A stretch of DNA of 6,925 nucleotides, from assembly GCA_036795455.1 (NCBI GenBank), contig DAIRET010000156.1, forward strand, positions 1-6,925, in the 5' to 3' direction. The notes under the pieces are model-generated. The model saw only the letters and a list, made by a program, of their open reading frames with translations, had not been told where the DNA came from and did not search any database. Positions 1 through 6,925 of the stretch are shown one piece after another (within the stretch, counting starts at the first letter, position 1; each line of letters begins with the position of its first letter). A program made the position numbers and the translations under genes. The DNA comes from DAIRET01 sp036795455 (GTDB lineage Bacteria; Bacteroidota; Ignavibacteria; Ignavibacteriales; Ignavibacteriaceae).

Positions 1-3000
1 TTGGTGGTGGCAAAGGTTAGTTTCCCTGAACTCTCCAAAGGTATGTTGTTCCCTGCATAACGTACAATCACTCTCCATGTTCTTTTCAACTGTCCAAGGT
101 ATTCTTCCTTAAAATCAATTGTGTAAACGGTTGTAATTGTACCTGTTTTTCTGAATGCAACCTTAACATTATTTCCTTTGGTTAGATTTGTAACCTTGAA
201 ATTAATCGGTGTTGCAGGGGCTCTATTTCTCGGGATGTTCGGCAACAAAGTATCTGCAAGGGATGTGTCAACGATTGTATCGAAAAACTCAATCAGATAA
301 TCGTTCGGTACTGCGGCGCCGCTGTTTGCTGGATATGCGGAATCGGACAGCACCTGTACATTATAATCCGGTTTTGTTAATGAACTATAATCAACAAAAC
401 TTGATTTAGCAGTATCAAGTTTTATAACCTGATCGTTATACAATTGTACTCTAAATCCCTGTCTTATCGGTGTATTCCCTAAAAACAGATTTGATTTGTT
501 TACAAGTGAATCATATCCCGCTGTATATGTAGCACCGTTCGACTTTATAGGTAAACCATTCACATAAATTGTGTCTGTACCGGAAGGAAGAGTAATTGTC
601 TCTAACGGGTTCACTATAATTATATCCCCTTCATAAACGTACTGTATAGTGTCCGGGGTCTGTAAGTCGATTAAAGTCCAGTTCGTTGTATTTGACGATA
701 TTCCCGAATCTTCAAAAACGATTTCGTATTTGAATCTATCGTTTATGGCTTTATCGTCTACAATTTCAATATCAATTTTACCTGTACCAATAAAACCAGG
801 GGATTTGGTAAAATCTATAAATTTAGCTTTTTCATACCCTGCCGGTCTAAAACCGGGAGTAATGAAAGCTGTATTGTCGTCGGTTATAATTTCACCGGTA
901 CTGGAACGCCGAATAAATTTTGAGTTCTCAGTCGGGAAGATATCCTGCGAAGCATCTCCTTCATCATAAGAACAAACGGCATAGTAATAAGTTTGTCCAA
1001 GAACTACGTTGCTATCGATAAACTTGTTCACAATTCCGTTATTGTCCCCAAGGTAGAAAGTTGTTCCGCCAACTTGCTGCAACAATCTATATGATGGATA
1101 AAAGTAACCTTGAATAGTATCAACTAAATCATACTGTGCAATCGGTCTATCAAAAGCGAGAACGCCTCTTCCATCGGTTATTAACCTGGAATCCGAAAAG
1201 TTCGCATCGGTTGCTCTGTAAATCTTGTAACCCTGAAAATCTTTTTTCTTTGTAATGAAATCTCGTGAACCTTCGGTGGTTTCACCATCCCAATATATTA
1301 CAACTTTTCCGTCTTCCTGTGTGGCGGTGATTTTCGGTTTTATAGGAGGCTGCGGAAATTTATAACCGGAATTATAAATCTGTTGAACAATCTGCTTGTT
1401 ACCAACTATATCCTGTAGGTCTTCTCCGAATAGAAGTGAAACTGAAAATCTCTCTTTTACATCCGGGTTGCCGTTTGAAGGAACCAACGGGAAAAATCCG
1501 GATGCGTAAATGAAGTCTCCATCCTGCGGTATTGGGGGAATTACGTCAAATCGTCCCGGGGTCATTCTACTCCAGAGTAACGAATCATTAGTCATATCCG
1601 GCGAAGCCGTTAAGTTGAAGAAGTTAAAAGAAGTCAAACCTATCTGATCCGATTCATCCGGGTCGGTGCGTCCGAAATTCGGCTCGCCTTGATCCGGGCG
1701 TCCGTTACCTTCGCCGAAATCGGGGCCGGGATAAACATCATCATTTGGTCCTAAACCATCAATTCCCACATCATCAAAACGGTAGTCCCAATCCCCGTCT
1801 TCGTCAATATCGTTATCTCTTCTTTCGTCAATCAGTAAATCACTTAAACCTGCACCGGTTACATAATTTTTATATGATAATCCCAATAATCCGCTCTGTA
1901 TACGTGTTGTATAGTGGATTGCCTGGTTCTCATCGATTAAACCGTCAAGGTCGTTATCTATACCGTCATATGCGGATGGATGCGGAATTGATACACCGTT
2001 TACTATTGACCCGATATGACCTTCTCTGAAATATGTAACTCCCGGTTCTATTACGAACATAACACCCATTGAATAAACGGTATCGGTTGTTGATGCAACC
2101 GGATGTAATGTCCTTTCATATGTGTCGGGATTAATTAAAACTACAACATCTCCGGCGTTATATTTAACAGAATCAAAATCGGTTGATTGAAACCGGGGTG
2201 ATCCGCCTCTTGAGTCATCGTCGTTATCTATACAGTCAAAAGGATTACCGGGTGATTCGAGGAATGCATATCCCACGTAACCAACCTTTTGTCCTTTGTT
2301 ACCGCTTCCATCGCTATCCCACGAGTAAGTAATCCATTCATCAATATCGAAGTAGCCGAGGTCGTCTCCGCTATCTCCATCACCTCCGGCAAGAGTTCCG
2401 ACAACTGTACCGAAATCCGCTTTACGAAAAATTGTTGTCCCTTCGTTTGTGATGTCATACAACCAAAAGATTGCATCTTCAGCTAAAAAGTTTGACCATT
2501 GGAATCCACGCACTCTCATTCTTAAGCCCATACCGTTTCTTGTAAGGTCTTTAGTGTCGGGCAGGAATAAAGTGTCTAAAGGTTCACCTTGTGTATTCCA
2601 TGAAAAATTAAATTCCGTATCGGAATTATCATCTGCATCAAACAAGCTTTCCTGGTCTGCATTAATAATTCCCCGTCCGAAATAACCAAACCATTGTGTT
2701 TTCCCTTTTTCATCTTTCCAATCTTTAGCAACAGGGTCGTTCCATCCTTCAATGGGCCATGAATCTACAAGATGACTCATCGCAACAGATTCATAATTTG
2801 GATTTCTAAATCCCGGTATCGGGTTCCATCCCCAGAAATAATTTTTATAAGGATGGCGTTCTTCAGCCTGTCGGTTACGTGGTCCTCTTGATATAATAAC
2901 CGAGTGTAAAGTGTCTCCAATGCGGTTAATAAACTCAACTCCAATTAAAGGGATACAATCTCCGATATAGTTCTCACCGGAGCCGTAAGGCCATTCACCG

Positions 3001-3179
3001 CGAATATCAACACCGGATAGGATACCTGCAATCTGCCCGTCGTTATGAAAAGAAATACCGATACGGTTACCGGTATGTAATCCTACTGTAACCAGGTTCG
3101 GATCGCCTCTTTGTCCCACCAATTCGGAACTTATCAACACTATTCCTATCAGCAATAAACTTAAACTTAATTTTTTCAT
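1..3179 (-). CDS. Large secreted surface protein with acidic DxD clusters and FN3-like domain (C-terminus off the left edge)
   Basis: The frame is open from an ATG at 3179 to position 1 with no stop, giving 1059 complete codons; the 3' end is outside the window. Residues 1-23 look like a signal peptide (MKK, hydrophobic stretch 6-17, cleavage near VGQ). Residues 25-330 form a beta-rich N-terminal part with blocks I associate from memory with a recurrent FCB-group surface family: FGYFGRGIINADQE (164-177), WSNFLAEDAIFWLYDITN (228-245) and GGDGDSGDDLGYFD (265-278). Acidic, possibly Ca2+-binding clusters lie at 315-322, 408-417 and 451-511. A fibronectin-III-like domain spans about 611-755 (W630, GYKIYR 650-655, TYYYAV 730-735), with a roughly 40-residue insertion. 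A second FN3-like start is at 988-991. No catalytic motif was recognised. The gene starts 17 bases after the receptor gene, so co-transcription and a shared surface role are inferred. Function is unknown; reading frame and export are well supported. Confidence 0.9.
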   Translation of the reverse strand, partial: MKKLSLSLLLIGIVLISSELVGQRGDPNLVTVGLHTGNRIGISFHNDGQIAGILSGVDIRGEWPYGSGENYIGDCIPLIGVEFINRIGDTLHSVIISRGPRNRQAEERHPYKNYFWGWNPIPGFRNPNYESVAMSHLVDSWPIEGWNDPVAKDWKDEKGKTQWFGYFGRGIINADQESLFDADDNSDTEFNFSWNTQGEPLDTLFLPDTKDLTRNGMGLRMRVRGFQWSNFLAEDAIFWLYDITNEGTTIFRKADFGTVVGTLAGGDGDSGDDLGYFDIDEWITYSWDSDGSGNKGQKVGYVGYAFLESPGNPFDCIDNDDDSRGGSPRFQSTDFDSVKYNAGDVVVLINPDTYERTLHPVASTTDTVYSMGVMFVIEPGVTYFREGHIGSIVNGVSIPHPSAYDGIDNDLDGLIDENQAIHYTTRIQSGLLGLSYKNYVTGAGLSDLLIDERRDNDIDEDGDWDYRFDDVGIDGLGPNDDVYPGPDFGEGNGRPDQGEPNFGRTDPDESDQIGLTSFNFFNLTASPDMTNDSLLWSRMTPGRFDVIPPIPQDGDFIYASGFFPLVPSNGNPDVKERFSVSLLFGEDLQDIVGNKQIVQQIYNSGYKFPQPPIKPKITATQEDGKVVIYWDGETTEGSRDFITKKKDFQGYKIYRATDANFSDSRLITDGRGVLAFDRPIAQYDLVDTIQGYFYPSYRLLQQVGGTTFYLGDNNGIVNKFIDSNVVLGQTYYYAVCSYDEGDASQDIFPTENSKFIRRSSTGEIITDDNTAFITPGFRPAGYEKAKFIDFTKSPGFIGTGKIDIEIVDDKAINDRFKYEIVFEDSGISSNTTNWTLIDLQTPDTIQYVYEGDIIIVNPLETITLPSGTDTIYVNGLPIKSNGATYTAGYDSLVNKSNLFLGNTPIRQGFRVQLYNDQVIKLDTAKSSFVDYSSLTKPDYNVQVLSDSAYPANSGAAVPNDYLIEFFDTIVDTSLADTLLPNIPRNRAPATPINFKVTNLTKGNNVKVAFRKTGTITTVYTIDFKEEYLGQLKRTWRVIVRYAGNNIPLESSGKLTFATT

Positions 3180-3187
3180 AAAGGTTT

Positions 3188-3191
3188 TCCT
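3188..3191 (-). promoter_or_regulatory. Ribosome binding site of the large surface-protein gene
   Basis: On the minus strand AGGA stands eight bases before the ATG at 3177-3179, inside the 17-base gap after the receptor stop codon. It supports this ATG as the start, in agreement with the signal peptide that begins there. The gap has no room for a separate promoter or a terminator hairpin, so the gene probably depends on the receptor transcript. Confidence 0.6.
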
Positions 3192-3196
3192 AAATA

Positions 3197-5974
3197 TTAA
3201 AAGTTATAAGATAATCCGAGTTCAACTCTTCTTGGTTCCGAGAAATGTCCCGGGTTAAGATACAATTGATCAAGAGAGTTATAATATAAAGTCGGACTAA
3301 TTTTTTCAGCTTCGAGCCTGCCAAATGTAAATATCGGGTCTCCCGAATCAGCATATATTCCACGCGGGTTATCGGCATCAAGGAGATTGAAAACTTTGAG
3401 GAACAAAGTTAAATAACCGTAGCCTATATCGAAGTCTTTTGAAAGTCTTAAATCGATATTAAAAATATTCGGCTTGTTCTGGCTATTTCTCGGGAATGCA
3501 TTTTGGGTTACGTTTGTGTTTTTATTTACTGCCGGGGTGTACGGCTGTCCCGAATAAAAATTCCCTATAATTGAAAAACTGTAATCCCTTGCTTTTGAGT
3601 AAGCTATTGACAAGTTCAATGTATGAGCTTGATCCCAGTCCAGAGGTGCAATATATGTTTCGGGAAGTGCACCGGCAGCCAATGCGTTTCTGGCGTCGGC
3701 CGGATTTGAGGCATTTCCTTTTGTTACTGAATAAGTGTAATCTAAGCTTGTTGCTAATCCGCCGGAAAATCTTTTCTGCAGTTTTATAATGAATCCCTTT
3801 GAATAACCGAAATCGGTATTAGAATAAATACTGTAGCTGCTTCCTCTTCCATAAACCAACACTTCGTCTGTTTGGGTTCCGGTAAGATTTCTAAAGTCCT
3901 CAAAGAATACTGTAACGTCAACTGCAATATCATCTCCTATTTGCTGCTGTAAACCGATTTCACCTTTTATTGTTTGCTGCGGCTTTAAGTCGGCATTTCC
4001 GAAAATGCCCTGGTTACCTGACCCAACGCCGATTTCAAAATCAGGGTTTGCATACATTAACTCATATGGAGGCAGTTGTAAAAAATGCCCGTATGAAAAG
4101 TGTATTACGCCTGCATCTGTAATAGGGAAGGCAAGCCCGAGTCTTGGACTAAACTGGTATTTTACAGTAGCATCTCTGTACCAATAAGTCAATCTTTCTT
4201 CCAATGTCTTTATGGCTTCACCCGGGTCTTGAACTCCGTTCCTGTTAAGGTCGTGAAAACGGTTTGAAGGTTTTCTCGGGTCATAAATATACGGGTCGCT
4301 CGGATCATTAAGTACAACTCCGTCCGGAGAGAAAACGTCAAGACGAACACCGATATTGAAAATCAAGTTGAATGCTTCGAACTTGGACTGCACATATGCA
4401 GCGGCTTCGGTCGGTTTACGGAGATATTGATTGTTCTGGTCTGATGTTGATGGAGGGATTCCCATCGTCAAAATACCGTTTTCGTAAACGGGGAATAAAG
4501 TAATGCTTTCATAATAAATCTGGTGCCGTTTGTATTCTCCACCAAACTGAACATTGATTTCCTGGTTAAACTGTGTCGTCCAATCTAATTTTGCAGAAAT
4601 GGTTCCGGTACTTCTATAAAACCTGCTGTAATCGGTACCGCCGATATTTAAACTGTACGGCGGGGTTTGAAGGATATAATTATCAACATATTGCGTCGGG
4701 TTTTGCGGATCTCCCGTAAAAATGTCTTCAAATAAATAATGGCGGTAGTTTTTAAAGTAGTAAGTTAAATTAAGGTTATAAAAACTTGAGTTTGATATTG
4801 CGTGATTAAGTGATAACTGATTTGTATAACCTCTTCTAAAACGCTGAAGGTTGTTGTCCGGTGTAAGCCGGTTGCCTGAATTGAAATCTTTATACTCCTG
4901 GCGTTCAAGAATATAGTTATAGCTAACTTTCATTCCCGGCAGGATTCTATATGTTAATTTACCCTGCCCGTAAATTCTTTCGTTCGGGTTCATCGGTACG
5001 GTAGCATTATCTCCGCTCTGGGTAATATTAAATAATGTTCCACCGGAACCGGAAACTTCTGACGCACGGTCTGTAACAAGGAACGTTCTTTTGCCGAAGT
5101 AGTAACCTTTATTGTATAAATACCTTCCGGTGGCAAAGAAAAACAAATTATCTTTAATAATAGGACCGCTTAAACTCCCCTCAACGCTTCGGATTGAGAA
5201 CGGTTCGATTTTTTCAATGCCCCAGAATTTATCACTTTTGTTGGAGACATAACCGCCCGTGTAAGCCGATACGCTCCCGTTGAAATCGTTGCCACCGTCT
5301 TTAGTAACAAGATTAACAATTCCCGACATCGCCTGCCCGTACTCAGCATTAAAAGCACCGCTGATTACCTGGAGTTCTTGAACTGCCGAAGCACTTACTT
5401 CAATAACGGAGCCTCCGTCGTAAGCATCCGTAACCGGAACACCGTCAATCTGAAAAGCGATTTGTCCCTTACGACCACCGCGTATATGAAGATCGCCACC
5501 TGAGGATACAATACCTGCTTGCAGTTGTAGAATATCATTAATTTCCGTAACCGGTAGTTCGGATATAAGGTCGGCGCCTACTGTTGAAGTTGATGCCGTT
5601 AAATCTTTTTGAACCATCGGTCTTGTGGCAACTACCAGAACATCTTCCCCGAGTTCGACAGCGGCAACACCAAGTGAAAAGTCGAGTGTTGTAGTAAAAC
5701 CTGTTTGTACTTTTATATTCTGTACTGTAACAGCGTTGTAGCCGATAGCCGAAGCCCTTACCGAATAAATGCCCGGAGGAATATTGATTATAAAATACTC
5801 TCCATCAATATTAGATGCCGAACCCATTGTAGTTCCTTCTATCAAAATATTGACAAAGGGGATAGCCTCGCCGTTTGTTGCGTCGGTAACTTTACCTGCA
5901 ATCTTCCCGGATTGCGCCGTTAAGTTAAAGAACAATGAACTAAAAAATAAGAACAATATTGTCAGTTTTTTCAT
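3197..5974 (-). CDS. TonB-dependent outer-membrane receptor with N-terminal carboxypeptidase-regulatory-like domain
   Basis: This complete 925-residue protein is an outer-membrane beta-barrel that should import a ligand using TonB/ExbBD energy. Residues 1-21 are a signal peptide ending TAQ. Residues 24-105 match the CarboxypepD_reg-like fold (GKVTDATNGEAIPFVNI, then IDGEYFIINIPPGIYSVRAS). Residues 110-119 (EDVLVVATRP) resemble a TonB box. The plug spans about 123-228, with HIRGGRKGQ (163-171), QIDGVPV (175-181) and FNAEYGQAMSGIVNLVTKDGG (208-228). The rest is barrel, with alternating aromatic strands and a terminal Phe. Family-like late motifs include PLDWDQAHTLNLS (777-789), SGQPYTP (808-814) and FLKVFNLLD (858-866). 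An EF-hand-like loop is at 575-586. I see no cysteine in the protein. Length fits SusC-like or other large Bacteroidota-type receptors, but no SusD gene follows. The substrate cannot be told from sequence. The start is fixed by a GGAGG five bases upstream. Confidence 0.95.
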   Translation of the reverse strand: MKKLTILFLFFSSLFFNLTAQSGKIAGKVTDATNGEAIPFVNILIEGTTMGSASNIDGEYFIINIPPGIYSVRASAIGYNAVTVQNIKVQTGFTTTLDFSLGVAAVELGEDVLVVATRPMVQKDLTASTSTVGADLISELPVTEINDILQLQAGIVSSGGDLHIRGGRKGQIAFQIDGVPVTDAYDGGSVIEVSASAVQELQVISGAFNAEYGQAMSGIVNLVTKDGGNDFNGSVSAYTGGYVSNKSDKFWGIEKIEPFSIRSVEGSLSGPIIKDNLFFFATGRYLYNKGYYFGKRTFLVTDRASEVSGSGGTLFNITQSGDNATVPMNPNERIYGQGKLTYRILPGMKVSYNYILERQEYKDFNSGNRLTPDNNLQRFRRGYTNQLSLNHAISNSSFYNLNLTYYFKNYRHYLFEDIFTGDPQNPTQYVDNYILQTPPYSLNIGGTDYSRFYRSTGTISAKLDWTTQFNQEINVQFGGEYKRHQIYYESITLFPVYENGILTMGIPPSTSDQNNQYLRKPTEAAAYVQSKFEAFNLIFNIGVRLDVFSPDGVVLNDPSDPYIYDPRKPSNRFHDLNRNGVQDPGEAIKTLEERLTYWYRDATVKYQFSPRLGLAFPITDAGVIHFSYGHFLQLPPYELMYANPDFEIGVGSGNQGIFGNADLKPQQTIKGEIGLQQQIGDDIAVDVTVFFEDFRNLTGTQTDEVLVYGRGSSYSIYSNTDFGYSKGFIIKLQKRFSGGLATSLDYTYSVTKGNASNPADARNALAAGALPETYIAPLDWDQAHTLNLSIAYSKARDYSFSIIGNFYSGQPYTPAVNKNTNVTQNAFPRNSQNKPNIFNIDLRLSKDFDIGYGYLTLFLKVFNLLDADNPRGIYADSGDPIFTFGRLEAEKISPTLYYNSLDQLYLNPGHFSEPRRVELGLSYNF

Positions 5975-5979
5975 TTAAG

Positions 5980-5984
5980 CCTCC
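5980..5984 (-). promoter_or_regulatory. Strong Shine-Dalgarno site of the TonB receptor gene
   Basis: On the minus strand GGAGG lies five bases before the ATG at 5972-5974, within the 25-base gap after the upstream gene's stop codon. It fixes the receptor start at the signal-peptide methionine. A consensus anti-16S match is notable because many Bacteroidia genes lack one, which mildly favours another FCB lineage. Confidence 0.75.
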
Positions 5985-5999
5985 AAAGCTGAAGAAACT

Positions 6000-6925
6000 T
6001 TATTTGAATATATACGTTTTCTGATCTGTATGGATATAAACTTCCCTATCTACAATCATCCTCTTGAAATTCTTTGCATTTAATATGGTAGAGGATAAAT
6101 TAAAGTCGAATGCAAAATTCTCCCGGAACCTTGTTAAATATATGTTGCCCTGCTTCGCAATAACAAGGATAATCCCGTTTTCGTTTTCCGATATGTTAAT
6201 AACTCTTTCATCATTTTTTAAAGTGCCGATATCCGCCAGTGCGAGATCGTTCTCGAAACGATAGACATAGTTAGAAAACGAGCCAACAAAACTATTCCCG
6301 CTTTTAATCAATTTTTCTACTGCGTATGTTTTGTTTTCAGCCAATACGGAAAATGTTTTATCCATTTTTAAAATCATGTGCGCCGGTAAAAAATCCTCGA
6401 AAGAAACACCGGATAAAACCAATTCGTCATCAACCAGGTTAAAATATGTTAATGCCGACAACCAGATTTTTTTCTTTTCGTATGTGAAGGATTTTAAATC
6501 AACTTTGAATAAAAGAACATTTTCCTGCGGGGTTTCCAAACTGACGGGTGTTAAGGTGGATGCTATAAACACGAATTCATTGTTCATGCAGATAAATGAT
6601 TCGCGCTCCATTTCGAATGGGATATCTTTCTCAAGAATCATGCTGTCGATACTGCTGCCGTTAAATATTTTCAGGGAGTAATTAAGAGGATTGAAATAAG
6701 CAATAATCCCATTATCATTTATACTGAATACACCGTGAGGTAAATCGAAAGGAGCTGTTGTTGTTATTGTTGTTGATTGTTTGAAGTTCTTGTCGAATAT
6801 ATAACCGGTTATTATATAATCTTCCTTTTGTTGAGAAAATTCGTAGTTCTGGATCAATAAGTATTCTTTACCCGGCGAGAAAATTATATGTTTGCTGCCT
6901 GTGGATTTAAATGAATACTTTATAT
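6000..6925 (-). CDS. Repetitive beta-rich protein, possibly beta-propeller, unknown function (N-terminus off the right edge)
   Basis: The frame is open from the right edge to a TAA at 6000-6002, giving 307 visible residues. The first possible start in the window, a TTG at 6855-6857, is preceded in frame by 22 more sensible codons (IKYSFKSTGSKHIIFSPGKE and on). The true start is therefore outside the window. The visible part is made of short hydrophobic strands separated by polar turns at roughly 40-50 residue spacing, for example GVFSINDNGIIAYFNP, NNEFVFIAST, DDELVLSGVS, GNSFVGSFSNYVYRFEND and ENGIILVIAKQGNIYLTRF. This resembles blades of a beta-propeller, but no family signature, metal site or catalytic motif is evident. 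No membrane segment is visible; a signal peptide or lipoprotein cysteine could lie in the missing part. It ends 25 bases before the receptor gene, so it is probably in the same operon. Whether it acts with the receptor is inference. Confidence 0.8.
   Translation of the reverse strand, partial: IKYSFKSTGSKHIIFSPGKEYLLIQNYEFSQQKEDYIITGYIFDKNFKQSTTITTTAPFDLPHGVFSINDNGIIAYFNPLNYSLKIFNGSSIDSMILEKDIPFEMERESFICMNNEFVFIASTLTPVSLETPQENVLLFKVDLKSFTYEKKKIWLSALTYFNLVDDELVLSGVSFEDFLPAHMILKMDKTFSVLAENKTYAVEKLIKSGNSFVGSFSNYVYRFENDLALADIGTLKNDERVINISENENGIILVIAKQGNIYLTRFRENFAFDFNLSSTILNAKNFKRMIVDREVYIHTDQKTYIFK

Noticed and set aside
649..969. 106-residue open frame on the plus strand
   Set aside because: It lies antisense to the large surface-protein gene, whose minus-strand translation through here is coherent. 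There is no clear ribosome site and the product is low in recognisable features.
2228..2476. 82-residue minus-strand frame within the large gene
   Set aside because: It is in a different frame from the long coding frame that encodes the conserved blocks at residues 228-330, so it is a shadow.
3171..3176. Run of six A (minus strand) at the start of the large gene, mirrored at the receptor start, as a phase-variation tract
   Set aside because: Six bases is short for slippage, and the run simply encodes the Lys-Lys of the signal peptides.
3180..3196. AGG-TTTT-CCT inverted repeat between receptor and downstream gene as a terminator
   Set aside because: The stem is only three base pairs and overlaps the ribosome site; it would not terminate transcription.
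6331..6681. 116-residue open frame on the plus strand
   Set aside because: It is antisense to the propeller-like gene, has no upstream ribosome site, and looks like a chance open frame.
6756..6773. Short trinucleotide run encoding TTITTT as a possible slippage repeat
   Set aside because: It is only six codons, is interrupted by an ATA codon, and length changes would stay in frame; a Thr-rich turn is the simpler reading.
6855..6857. TTG as the start codon of the propeller-like gene
   Set aside because: The same frame continues open upstream to the window edge with plausible protein sequence, and no Shine-Dalgarno site precedes the TTG.

Overview
The window is almost entirely coding, and every supported gene lies on the minus strand. 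Read in the direction of transcription (right to left), there are three genes. The first is the 3' part of a gene for a repetitive, beta-rich protein of unknown function (right edge to 6000). The second is a complete TonB-dependent outer-membrane receptor of 925 residues (5974 to 3197). The third is the first 1059 codons of a very large secreted protein with acidic DxD clusters and a fibronectin-III-like domain (3179 to beyond the left edge). The gaps are only 25 and 17 bases. Each downstream start has a Shine-Dalgarno-like site and no terminator is visible, so the three genes look like one operon whose promoter lies outside the window to the right.

The organism is most likely a member of the Fibrobacterota-Chlorobiota-Bacteroidota (FCB) group. 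Ignavibacteria is my best guess, with Calditrichota or Marinimicrobia as alternatives. The grounds are the receptor architecture (signal peptide ending in Ala-Gln, carboxypeptidase-regulatory-like domain, plug, long barrel) and the style of the large downstream protein, which resembles a recurrent family of uncharacterised surface proteins I associate with those lineages. This placement rests on memory of families, not on a search.

Functionally, the receptor should sit in the outer membrane and import a ligand using TonB energy. The large downstream protein is exported and is a plausible cell-surface partner. It is not a SusD homologue by any feature I can see, and no enzymatic motif is visible in it. 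Its C-terminus, where a type IX secretion sorting domain would be expected, lies off the left edge. The upstream protein has no recognisable catalytic motif, and its N-terminus lies off the right edge.

The plus strand contains no credible gene; its open frames lie antisense to these genes. I see no RNA gene, mobile element, CRISPR array or sizeable repeat. No non-coding stretch longer than about 25 bases exists. The one system worth following up is the pairing of a TonB receptor with a giant acidic, putatively metal-binding surface protein of unknown role.
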